From the NCBI RefSeq assembly GCF_016612545.1, contig NZ_JAENRY010000027.1, forward strand, positions 1-45,926: a stretch of DNA of 45,926 nucleotides, in the 5' to 3' direction. This DNA comes from Streptomyces sp. MBT65. Lineage in GTDB: Bacteria; Actinomycetota; Actinomycetes; Streptomycetales; Streptomycetaceae. Position numbers and translations under genes: made by a program. Each line of letters opens with the position of its first letter. The first letter of the stretch is position 1. Shown in pieces: positions 8,534-16,223 of this stretch. Below the pieces are notes generated by a model, which was given only the letters and a program-made list of their open reading frames with translations, was not told the DNA's origin and made no database searches.

Positions 8534-10426
8534 TCAGCTCTCGTCGATCACGAGATCTGTCGTCGGAACCGAACTGCAGAGCAGCACCGTTCCGTCACGG
8601 GGTTCCACAAGCGGGTCGACGAGATACGCCGTACGGCCATGGACGGTTGACGCACAGGTCCCGCACACTCCGGCACGGCAGTCGGCGCGCAGCGTCAGCC
8701 CCTGGGACTCCGCCAGGTCGAGGAGCGTTCCCGACGCGGGACTCCACTCGGCCATCGCCCCTGACGGCCGATAGGTCACCTGGAACGGACCCGCGTGCGG
8801 GGCCGGCCGCGGTGTGACGTCCACCGGCCTGGGTGAATAGAACGCGTCGTACCGGATCGAGGTCGCAGGCACACCCGCCGCCTGCACGATCTCCCTCATC
8901 TCGCGGACGAATGAAGCGGGTCCGCACAGGTGGACTTCCGTGGAGACTGCTTCCGCCAGGATGCTGGTGATGAACGCGCCGTCAGGACGTCCGCGGCGAT
9001 GTTCCACCGCACCGTTCTCGGGCTGGGGCCGTGTCACGTGCAGGTGCAGGCGGGCGCGGCTCAACTGTGCGATGGCTGACTGGAGTTCGTCCCGGTGCGG
9101 AAGACTTTCGTAATCGCGGACGACGTGTACGAAGTCCACCGGGCGGTCGCTGCTCCCGGCCACCAGGGCGTGGGCCATGGCGAGCGCCGGAGTGATGCCG
9201 ATGCCGGCCGTCAGGACCAGGAGCGGGCGGTCCTCGTCCGCGTCGATGACAGCATCCCCGAACGGGCCGGTGACCAGGACATGTTCACCCTGCTGCAGAC
9301 GGGAGAGCCACGGTGACACCACGCCGCCGTCGCGATACTCCGCGGTGATGCGTGCGGGTCCGTCACCGGCGCGGCTGATCGTGTAGTTGCGCCATCCTGG
9401 AGCGTCCACCCCGAGGCGGTGTACTCGCAGATACTGACCGGGCCGCGCCGTCGCGAAAGCGGGGCTCGGATCCTCGAACTCGATGCTGGTGGCGGTAGCG
9501 GCAGCCCGGCTCACCGAGGTCACCCTGGCCATCCGTGGCGCTGAAGCGATCTCCGTCCGACTCATCTTCTGGCCCGCGTACGTGAGCGGGCGGCGTACAC
9601 CGACGTGCACATGCTCGCCGACCTGGAGCAAGCCCGGCGTCGCGACCTGGGCATAGACCCCGCAGTAGCGGTGTCCGAAGTGGCCGGCGAGGATCCCGGG
9701 GACATTGACCTCGGTGCCTCCGGTGGCGGGGTCGACGGCCGTCGCCCTGCACCGCTCTATGGGCCGCAGCACATCGAGGTCGACCTCACCGATGCGCAGG
9801 CCCGCGCCCAGGAGACCGAACTCGGCCCACGGGGGCAGGCCGTCGACGTACAGGTTGGCTCTGAACCGCCGCGGATCGAGCGGGGTCTTCGCGACGCGCG
9901 CGATGTCGCGGACGGTGGCCAGGTTGATGATCGATATCGGGGCGTCGGCGAAGTCCCACAGATGGCTGCCGGAGGAGGCAAGGCGCGCGGTCCGGCCCGG
10001 GGTACCGAACCAGTGCTGGATGCGGGACACGACGAACTCGTCGTCGTCCAGGCGGCCGTCCTCCCGGAGTCGGAGCCGCAGTTCTTCGCCGTCCCGGGCC
10101 GTGAGAACGACCTCGGCGCCCTCCGTTCCGGTGTCCGCGACGATGCGGGCCGAGTAGCCTCCGAGATCCGGTCGGGTGTCCAGGGCGTGGAAGGCCTCGT
10201 AGCTCGTCCAGTTGCCGAAACTCTCCAGTGGGATCACATCGTTGGCCAGGCCGAGCAGACGGTCGAAGCGCAGGCCGTCCAAACCGAGAAACGCTTCGTC
10301 GAGTGCCTCGCCTCCCAGCCCCTTGACCGGATAGCGCCCGATGCCCGCCAGCCTTGCAATGGGTGCGGGGCCGCGCCCGGTCTCCTGGGATGAGCGAGGT
10401 TGTCCTTGAAACTGCACAGCCCTCAT
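8534..10426 (-). CDS. MOSC - FAD/NAD(P) reductase - 2Fe-2S ferredoxin fusion oxidoreductase
   Basis: A 630-residue, three-part protein. Residues about 20-280 are MOSC_N plus MOSC, with the P-I-E-R-C-R...V-D-P-A-T-G segment. C226 matches the cysteine that ligates molybdenum cofactor in mARC and YcbX. Residues about 295-535 are a ferredoxin-NADP reductase-type module (R-x-Y-T-I-S-like FAD motif near 347-351, G-I-G-I-T-P at 408-413). The C-terminus is a plant-type 2Fe-2S domain with C583, C588, C591 and C617. mARC and YcbX reduce N-hydroxylated compounds with separate electron carriers; here the carriers are fused. ATG 10426 overlaps the previous stop as ATGA with GAGGA immediately before it. 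GTG 10417 is an alternative with better spacing. The cluster context suggests reduction of an N-O bond, which is inference. Confidence 0.85.
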   Translation of the reverse strand: MRAVQFQGQPRSSQETGRGPAPIARLAGIGRYPVKGLGGEALDEAFLGLDGLRFDRLLGLANDVIPLESFGNWTSYEAFHALDTRPDLGGYSARIVADTGTEGAEVVLTARDGEELRLRLREDGRLDDDEFVVSRIQHWFGTPGRTARLASSGSHLWDFADAPISIINLATVRDIARVAKTPLDPRRFRANLYVDGLPPWAEFGLLGAGLRIGEVDLDVLRPIERCRATAVDPATGGTEVNVPGILAGHFGHRYCGVYAQVATPGLLQVGEHVHVGVRRPLTYAGQKMSRTEIASAPRMARVTSVSRAAATATSIEFEDPSPAFATARPGQYLRVHRLGVDAPGWRNYTISRAGDGPARITAEYRDGGVVSPWLSRLQQGEHVLVTGPFGDAVIDADEDRPLLVLTAGIGITPALAMAHALVAGSSDRPVDFVHVVRDYESLPHRDELQSAIAQLSRARLHLHVTRPQPENGAVEHRRGRPDGAFITSILAEAVSTEVHLCGPASFVREMREIVQAAGVPATSIRYDAFYSPRPVDVTPRPAPHAGPFQVTYRPSGAMAEWSPASGTLLDLAESQGLTLRADCRAGVCGTCASTVHGRTAYLVDPLVEPRDGTVLLCSSVPTTDLVIDES

Positions 10427-10725
10427 TCCTCGGATCCCAACACTGCAGACCGCGCATGGCCGGTGAGGTGGCCGTCGGCGTACAGCGCCTGAGTGCCGGA
10501 ATGCCACAGGCAGTGCGGGAAGTCACCGTCGGCAATCTGCTCCATGAAGCGGTAGCGGCCGTGCTGGTCATACGGCGGGCGGAACAACACCGTGCGCCGG
10601 CGGTCCGAGGAGGTGGGGAGACAGACGTCGGCAGCCTGTGCGACGCCGTCCCGCATGGGCACCCGGTACTGCTCGGCCGCCCCGACAAGGGGGGCGGGGC
10701 CTATGCGTTCAGTGGCGATGGGCAT
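10423..10725 (-). pseudogene. Internally deleted CocE/NonD hydrolase (100-residue remnant, still open)
   Basis: The frame from ATG 10725 (AAGGA nine bases upstream) to TGA 10423 is intact but encodes only 100 residues. Residues 1-60 closely follow the N-terminus of the full-length hydrolase at 4506-6185 (E-x-I-G-P-A-P-L, A-E-Q, V-P-M-R-D-G, V-L-F-R-x-P-Y-D, R-Y). Residues 68-76 (D-F-P-H-C-L-W-H-S-G-T) then match the far C-terminal jelly roll. About 460 central residues, including the catalytic serine, are gone without breaking the frame. It sits 15 bp after the second ABC ATPase gene and overlaps the MOSC fusion start by ATGA, so its translation may be kept for coupling. Hydrolase activity is not possible. 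Confidence 0.75.
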
Positions 10726-10740
10726 CGGCGAAGGTCCTTG

Positions 10741-11565
10741 TCAGGCTGTGGCGTTGGAGGCGGCGCGGCGGCGCGGGATCCATCCGGGCCGGGGGACGGC
10801 GGACAGCAGGCGCTGCGTGTAGGGGTCCTCAGGGTGGTCGAGGATGCGGGCGGTCGGGCCCGCTTCGACGACGCTGCCGTGGTGCATGACGACGCACTCG
10901 TCGCTCACCTGGCGAACGACGCCCAGGTCGTGGGAGATGAACAGGTACGCCACCTGGGTCTCGGCGCGCAGGTCCGCGAGCAGGTTGATGATCTGGGCCT
11001 GGACGCTGACGTCGAGCGCGGCCACCGCCTCGTCGAGGATCAGCAGCCGGGGACGTAGCGCCAACGCGCGGGCGATGGCGGCGCGTTGGCGCTGGCCGCC
11101 GGAGAGCGCGCGGGGGCGGGCGGCGCCCTGACGCTCGTCCAGGCCGACCTGCCGCAGGAGTTCCCGGACGCGGTCGCCGTGGTGTGCGGTGTCGTCGGGG
11201 AAGTGGACGCGCAGGATCTCCTCGATGGCCGCGGCCACGGTCTGGTGCGGGTCGAGAGAGGTGTAGGGGTCTTGGAAGACCATCTGGACCTCGCGGGCCC
11301 GTGCCCTGCGGTCCCGTTGCCGGATGCGGCCTCCTGCCCGGGCCGTACCGTCGTACTCGACGAGGCCGGAGGTGGGTGTCTCCATGCCGGCGATCATCCG
11401 TGCGACGGTCGTCTTGCCGGACCCTGACTCCCCCACCACGGCCAGGGAGCCGCCTGCGGGCAGGGCGAACGACACGTCGTCCACGGCGACGAAGCCCTCT
11501 CCGCTCCCGGACCGGGGCGGAGGGAAGACCTTGCGCAGCTTTTCCACGCGCAGCAGCGGGGTCAT
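10741..11565 (-). CDS. Peptide-type ABC transporter ATP-binding protein (OppF/DppF-like)
   Basis: A 274-residue ATPase with Walker A G-E-S-G-S-G-K-T (45-52), Q-loop F-Q-D-P-Y, signature L-S-G-G-Q-R-Q-R, Walker B L-L-I-L-D-E-A and switch histidine I-S-H-D. The C-terminal H-P-x-x-P-Y-T-x-x-L-L-S-A-V-P motif is typical of oligopeptide/dipeptide importers. ATG 11565 overlaps the upstream ATPase stop as ATGA, so longer upstream starts are unlikely. It would energise, on the cytoplasmic side, the permease pair encoded at 12566-14427. The walker-region E-A-V-A-A-L-D is a small departure from the common E-P-T-S-A-L-D. Confidence 0.92.
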   Translation of the reverse strand: MTPLLRVEKLRKVFPPPRSGSGEGFVAVDDVSFALPAGGSLAVVGESGSGKTTVARMIAGMETPTSGLVEYDGTARAGGRIRQRDRRARAREVQMVFQDPYTSLDPHQTVAAAIEEILRVHFPDDTAHHGDRVRELLRQVGLDERQGAARPRALSGGQRQRAAIARALALRPRLLILDEAVAALDVSVQAQIINLLADLRAETQVAYLFISHDLGVVRQVSDECVVMHHGSVVEAGPTARILDHPEDPYTQRLLSAVPRPGWIPRRRAASNATA

Positions 11566-12569
11566 ACCGTCTCCGATCGTTGCGGGGCGTCGAACGTGAT
11601 CCGGCCGCGCAGTTCCTCGGCCCGGTGGCAGGCCACCTGGTGGTCGTCCAGTACGCGCAGCTGCGGGCGTTCGGTGCGGCACCGGTCCTGGGCGAAGGGG
11701 CAGCGGTCGGCGAAGACGCACCCCGGGCCCGCTTCGAAGGCCGAGACCGGGCGCCCCGGGATCGCCCACAGGCGCTGGACGTCCACGGTGCTGGGGCGGG
11801 AGGCGAGCAGGCCCACGGTGTAGGGGTGGCGGGCCGTGTCGTGGAGGTCCTTCGCGCTCGCGCTCTCCACGACGGTTCCCGCGTACATGACGGCGATCCG
11901 GTCGGTGACCGCGGCGGCCAGGTCGAGGTCGTGGGTGATGAAGACCATGGCGAGGCCGCGCTCCACGCGCTGTTCGTGGAGGATGGCCATGACCTCTTCC
12001 TGGGTGGTGACGTCCAGGGCGGTGGTCGGCTCGTCGGCGATGATCAGACGGGGGCGGGCCAGCAGCGCGGAAGCGATCATGACGCGTTGTAGCAGGCCGC
12101 CGGAGAGCTGGTGGGGGTACTGGCCCATGCGGCGCGGTGCGTCGGCGATGCCCACCTCCCGCAGCAGGGCGACGGCCCGCTCGGCGGCCTCGGTACGGGG
12201 TACGGAGGCGGTGCTGCGCAGGCCTTCGGTGAGGAAGTCGCCGATGGTGCGCACCGGGTTGATGTGGGCGCGCGGATCCTGGTGGATCATCGCCACCTCG
12301 CGGGCGCGGTAGCGGCGCAGAGCGCGGCGGTCCATCCCGGTCACGGGCACCGCGTCGAAACGTACGTCGCCGTCCACCATGGACCCGGTGGGCAGCAGGC
12401 GCATCAGGGCGCGGGCCGTCATCGACTTGCCGGACCCGGACTCACCGACGAGTCCGAGTGCCTCGCCCGGCATCAGGGTCAGGTTGACGTCGTGCAGGAC
12501 GCGGCGCAGGTGTCCGCGGACGGGGATGTCGAGGCGGAGGTGCGCGACTTCGACCAGGGGGTTGTTCAT
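11562..12569 (-). CDS. Peptide-type ABC transporter ATP-binding protein (OppD/DppD-like)
   Basis: A 335-residue ATPase from ATG 12569. Walker A is G-E-S-G-S-G-K-S (42-49). The M-I-H-Q-D-P Q-loop, the L-S-G-G-L-L-Q-R signature, Walker B and the I-T-H-D-L switch are all present. The C-terminus carries the cysteine-rich oligopeptide-transporter extension ([11 protein letters not shown] ... R-C ... V-A-C-H), which separates DppD from DppF types. Its start overlaps the DppC-like permease stop by ATGA, and its end overlaps the next ATPase gene the same way, so the two subunits are probably made in matched amounts. Confidence 0.93.
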   Translation of the reverse strand: MNNPLVEVAHLRLDIPVRGHLRRVLHDVNLTLMPGEALGLVGESGSGKSMTARALMRLLPTGSMVDGDVRFDAVPVTGMDRRALRRYRAREVAMIHQDPRAHINPVRTIGDFLTEGLRSTASVPRTEAAERAVALLREVGIADAPRRMGQYPHQLSGGLLQRVMIASALLARPRLIIADEPTTALDVTTQEEVMAILHEQRVERGLAMVFITHDLDLAAAVTDRIAVMYAGTVVESASAKDLHDTARHPYTVGLLASRPSTVDVQRLWAIPGRPVSAFEAGPGCVFADRCPFAQDRCRTERPQLRVLDDHQVACHRAEELRGRITFDAPQRSETV

Positions 12570-13432
12570 GCGTTGGCCTCCGCGCGGTCGGCGAGCCGTT
12601 CTCCGAGCAGGTTGAAGGCGACGACGGTGACGACGATGGCGAGGCCGGCGGCGAGCGCGGCCTGGGGCTGGCCGTTGAGCAGGGCCGTCTGGCCGTCGGC
12701 GATCATCAATCCCCAGTCCGTGGTGGGCGGTTGGACGCCCAGGCCGATGTACGAGATCGCGCCGAGTTCTACCAGTGCGGTCCCGAAGCTGATGACGGCC
12801 TGGGCACGGATGACCGGCAGCAGGTTCGGCAGGATGTGCCGGGTACAGATCCGCCAGGCGGACAGACCGGCCAGCTCGCAGGCCTCGACGTAGGGCAGAT
12901 GGCGTTCCCGGTGCGCGACCGAGCGGACGATGCGGGTCAGGTACGGGGTGTACGCGATGGCCAGCGCGGTGACCGGCGCGGTCAGCCCGGAGCCGAACAG
13001 GGCCACGGCCAGGACAGCGAACAGCAGGCCGGGGAAGGCGAACAGCACGTCGGACAGCCGGGTCACCACCTGGTCGAACCAGCCGCCGTACCAGACGGAC
13101 GCGATGGCCAGCGCGGTACCGGCGACCGTGGCGACGGTGACCACGAGGGCGGGCCCGAGCAGGCTCAGCCGTGCCCCGTACAGCAGGCGGGAGAGGATGT
13201 CGCGGCCGAGGGAGTCGGTGCCGAGCCAGTGCTGCGCCGAGGCGCCCTGACCCGCCGCGAGGACGTCGGTCTGGGCCGGGTCGTACGGCGCGAGCAGGGG
13301 TGCCGCCACCGCGACGCAGACCAGCAGGACGCAGATGGTCGTGGCCACGACAAGTACGAGGTCGGTCGAGCGCAGGCGGCGGGTGGCCCGGACCAGGGGT
13401 GCGGGGGCGGGCAGCCCGGTGAGCGCGGTCAT
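12566..13432 (-). CDS. Peptide-type ABC transporter permease (DppC/OppC-like)
   Basis: A 288-residue membrane protein from ATG 13432, whose start overlaps the DppB-like stop by ATGA. It has an N-terminal membrane segment followed by the OppC-type H-W-L-G-T-D-x-L-G-R-D-I-L-S-R signature and about five more helices. The cytoplasmic coupling loop reads Y-V-E-A-C-E-L-A-G-L-S (EAA-like motif), and the tail ends with a helix rich in A/V/L. It pairs with the DppB-like subunit in the membrane to form the translocation path for the imported peptide-like substrate. Confidence 0.92.
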   Translation of the reverse strand: MTALTGLPAPAPLVRATRRLRSTDLVLVVATTICVLLVCVAVAAPLLAPYDPAQTDVLAAGQGASAQHWLGTDSLGRDILSRLLYGARLSLLGPALVVTVATVAGTALAIASVWYGGWFDQVVTRLSDVLFAFPGLLFAVLAVALFGSGLTAPVTALAIAYTPYLTRIVRSVAHRERHLPYVEACELAGLSAWRICTRHILPNLLPVIRAQAVISFGTALVELGAISYIGLGVQPPTTDWGLMIADGQTALLNGQPQAALAAGLAIVVTVVAFNLLGERLADRAEANA

Positions 13433-14427
13433 GCCGTACCGCCTTTCGTGCGCAGGCGCGGGTCGAGGAGGAGGTGGAGGGCGTCGACGAGACCGGTGAC
13501 GACGACGAAGACGGCGACCAGCAGCACGCTGATCGCGAGCACCACGTTGTAGTCCTTGGCGGACACGCTGCTGATGAGCAGGGAACCGAGTCCGTCCAGG
13601 CCGAAGGCCTGCTCGACGACGACCGCCCCGGCCAGCAGCCCGGCCACGGTGAGGCCCAGCACGGTCGTGATGGGGATCGACGCGTTGCGCAGGACGTGCC
13701 GGCGGAAGACCAGGCCCGGAGCGACGCCCCTGCCGCGTGCGGTCTCGACGTGTTCGCGCGACCCTTCGGTGCGGATGGAGGTGCGGGTGATCTGGGCGAC
13801 CCAGGCGCTCCAGCCCAGGGCCAGCGCGACGGCGGGGAGGGTCAGGTGCCACACCCGGTCGCCGAGTCCGCCGGAGCCCGCTCCCGTCGCCGGGAACCAG
13901 CCCAGCTTCAGGGCGAAGACGCTCACCAGCAGGGAGGCGGCGACGAAGCCGGGGATGGCGACGCCGACCGCGGTCAGGGTGACCACATACGGGCTGAGCC
14001 GTCGGAAGGCTCCGCCGATGATGCCGAGGGTCACGCCCAGCACGGCGATGAGGAGAGCGGCGTACGCGATCAGCAGGAGTGTGGTGCCCAGGCGCGGTCC
14101 GATCAGGTCGGCGACGTCCGTGCGGTACGTGATGGAGGTGCCCAGCCGTCCTTGGGGCAGACCCGTCAGCCAGTGCCAGTAGCGGACCACGAGAGGGTCG
14201 TCCAGGCCGAGTTCGTGGCGTGCGGTGGCGAGCTGCGCGGGGGTGGCGTGGGTGCCCGCGAGCTGGACCGCCGGGTCGCCGGGGGCCGCGCCGAGGGCCG
14301 CGTACACCGCGAAGGAGGAGATCAGAAGGGTGGCGAGCGGGCCGACGAGCCGCTTCGCCGCGGCAGTGAGTCGGTATGCCGGGAACCTGCGGCGAACCGG
14401 TGGGGTGGCGGGGGGAGCAAGGGTCAT
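13429..14427 (-). CDS. Peptide-type ABC transporter permease (DppB/OppB-like)
   Basis: A 332-residue membrane protein from ATG 14427. It has about six helices, the periplasmic-type loop G-D-P-A-V-Q-L-A-G typical of OppB after the first helix, and the EAA-like coupling loop H-V-E-T-A-R-G-R-G-V. No good Shine-Dalgarno sequence precedes ATG 14427, so the start is the least certain in this operon. Upstream in-frame sequence lacks the hydrophobic pattern expected of the family, which supports a start near here. It lies 110 bp after the binding-protein gene, and a hairpin occupies the gap. Confidence 0.9.
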   Translation of the reverse strand: MTLAPPATPPVRRRFPAYRLTAAAKRLVGPLATLLISSFAVYAALGAAPGDPAVQLAGTHATPAQLATARHELGLDDPLVVRYWHWLTGLPQGRLGTSITYRTDVADLIGPRLGTTLLLIAYAALLIAVLGVTLGIIGGAFRRLSPYVVTLTAVGVAIPGFVAASLLVSVFALKLGWFPATGAGSGGLGDRVWHLTLPAVALALGWSAWVAQITRTSIRTEGSREHVETARGRGVAPGLVFRRHVLRNASIPITTVLGLTVAGLLAGAVVVEQAFGLDGLGSLLISSVSAKDYNVVLAISVLLVAVFVVVTGLVDALHLLLDPRLRTKGGTA

Positions 14428-14497
14428 GATGTCGTGCGATACGGCCGGGTGCCGGCTGCATCTCCTCCGTCCGTACCTGGCGGTGGATGGCGGGGTT

Positions 14498-14527
14498 CGT
14501 GGCGGCACGGTGGTCCGGGCCGCCACG
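14498..14527 (-). terminator. Hairpin between binding-protein and permease genes (partial terminator or mRNA-stabilising stem)
   Basis: CGTGGCGGC (14498-14506) and GCCGCCACG (14519-14527) pair perfectly over 9 bp with a 12-nt loop. The stem starts about 11 bp past the TAG of the binding-protein gene and lies 70 bp ahead of the permease start. In many ABC operons, stems in this exact position let more binding protein than permease be made, by partial termination or by protecting the upstream mRNA 3' end. That role is inferred from position. Confidence 0.5.
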
Positions 14528-14537
14528 CGGTGATCGG

Positions 14538-16223
14538 CTACTTCGCGGGCCCGATGAGGGCGAGAGACGGCTGGAACATGTAGGCGAACGAGGTCGTGGC
14601 GCCCGAGAATTTGTTGTTCAGGTAGGACACCTCGTTCAGCCCGACCAGGGAGGTGGTCAGGTTCTCCGCCTCGTACACCTTCTGCGCCTTCACGATCAGG
14701 TTCGCCCGTTCCTTGGCGTCGTCGCTCTGCTGGGCCTGGGCGAGAGCATCGGTGACGGTCGGGTCGTCGTAGCCGGTGTAGTTGTAGGCGGCGTCCGGCA
14801 GGAGGGTGAGGCCGAGCTGTTCCAGCGGGTCGGCGACCTGGTTGTAGCTGACGCTGAGCAGCAGGTCCACGTCCTTGCGCGCCGAGGGGTCGACGAAGAT
14901 GGTGCCGTACTGGAGCGGCTGCAGGGCCTGGATCTGCACGGTCAGCCCGATGGCCTTGGCCTGCTGTTGGATGAGCTGGGCGAGCTGGGACTGGGTGGCG
15001 TCTCCCGCGAGGGTGACGAGCTTGACCGGCTTGCCGGGGGCGTCGGCCGAGTCGATGAGCTTCTTGGCCGCGTCGACGTCGTAGGCGTTGGACTTCTCGT
15101 ACGCCCCGTAGGCGTCCTGGTAGACGCTGCGGGCGTCCGGGTCCCAGGTGCTCTTGGGAAGGTAGGTGTAGTTGGCCTCGCCGGCACCGTTGAAGACGAC
15201 TTTGGCCAGGGCAGCGCGGTCGATGGAGGTGAACAGGGCCTTTCGGACCGCCTTGTCGGCCAGCGGGCCTCCCGAGCGGGCGGCGGCCAGGTTGACGTAC
15301 TGGATCGACGGGCCGAAGTGCACCGTGCCCTTCGAGCTGGACTTCAGGCGGGGGATCGCGGCCGGGGGGACCTCGTAGGCGCCGTCGAGCTCGCCCGACA
15401 CCAGGGCCTGTGTCAGAGCGGTGGAGTCCGTCAGGAACTTGAGCGTCGCCGTCTTGGCATGGGCCTTGTAGGCGGGGTTCCAATAGGCGTCGTTGCGCTC
15501 GAGCTCGATGCCGGAGCCCGCGTTCCACTGCTTCAGTTCGAAGGGGCCGCTGCACATCAGGCCGCCCTTGGCGGTGCCCAGGTTCTTGCCCGCCTTGACG
15601 GCGTACGCCTTCTCGACGATGCCGCCGACGGGGCTGGCGAGCTCCTTGGTGAACAGCTCGTCATAGGTCTTGAAGCGGACGGTGACCTGGTGGGTGCCAG
15701 TCGCCTTGATGGACTTCACCTTGGCGAACAGGAAGTGGGAGGGCGCCTGCGGGTCGAGGTTGCGGCCCAGGCTGTAGGCGACGTCCTCGGCGGTGAGCGG
15801 GTGGCCGTTCCAGAACTTCACGCCCTCGCGGATCGTGTAGACCACGGTCAGCTTGTCGGGCCGGGAGGTGGAGGTGGCGAGGTTCGGGCTGGTGGTGAAG
15901 TTCGGGTTGGTGCGGAAGAGCGGGTCGCACAGGTTGGACAGCACCAGGTCGACGCTGAAGTCGTACGCGTTCAGCGGGTCGAGCGATCCCGGTTCGCCGT
16001 GCGGCAGGCCCCAGGTGAGGTGGTCGATGTCGCCCGCGGCGGCCTTGGGCAGGGACGCGGTCAGAGACGGACTCGCGGCCGACCCGGTGGGCGACTCCGA
16101 TGTGCCGGACGAACAGGCGGTGCCGACGGCGAGGACGAGCGCGGTCAGCGCGGCGGCGCTGCCGGCCCGTCGGTGTGCCGCCGCTCTGCGGGCCGCCGGA
16201 GCGGCGGTCGGGTGAGTGGTCAT
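14538..16223 (-). CDS. ABC transporter substrate-binding lipoprotein, SBP family 5 (peptide/nickel type)
   Basis: A 561-residue protein from ATG 16223, with AGGAG six bases upstream. The N-terminus has arginines, a hydrophobic stretch and the lipobox L-A-V-G-T-A-C (C37), so the mature protein is anchored outside the membrane. The body has SBP_bac_5 features: W-G-L-P ... G-S-L-D-P near the start, Y-T-I-R-E-G-V-K-F-W-N-G-H-P-L-T-A-E-D-V, and a C-terminal Y-x-A-E-N-L-T-T-S-L. Family members bind peptides, opines, glutathione, nickel chelates or other small amide compounds. The ligand is not readable from sequence, but the hydrolases and amidase encoded alongside suggest an amide- or ester-linked compound. 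The start overlaps the amidase stop by ATGA. Confidence 0.92.
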   Translation of the reverse strand: MTTHPTAAPAARRAAAHRRAGSAAALTALVLAVGTACSSGTSESPTGSAASPSLTASLPKAAAGDIDHLTWGLPHGEPGSLDPLNAYDFSVDLVLSNLCDPLFRTNPNFTTSPNLATSTSRPDKLTVVYTIREGVKFWNGHPLTAEDVAYSLGRNLDPQAPSHFLFAKVKSIKATGTHQVTVRFKTYDELFTKELASPVGGIVEKAYAVKAGKNLGTAKGGLMCSGPFELKQWNAGSGIELERNDAYWNPAYKAHAKTATLKFLTDSTALTQALVSGELDGAYEVPPAAIPRLKSSSKGTVHFGPSIQYVNLAAARSGGPLADKAVRKALFTSIDRAALAKVVFNGAGEANYTYLPKSTWDPDARSVYQDAYGAYEKSNAYDVDAAKKLIDSADAPGKPVKLVTLAGDATQSQLAQLIQQQAKAIGLTVQIQALQPLQYGTIFVDPSARKDVDLLLSVSYNQVADPLEQLGLTLLPDAAYNYTGYDDPTVTDALAQAQQSDDAKERANLIVKAQKVYEAENLTTSLVGLNEVSYLNNKFSGATTSFAYMFQPSLALIGPAK

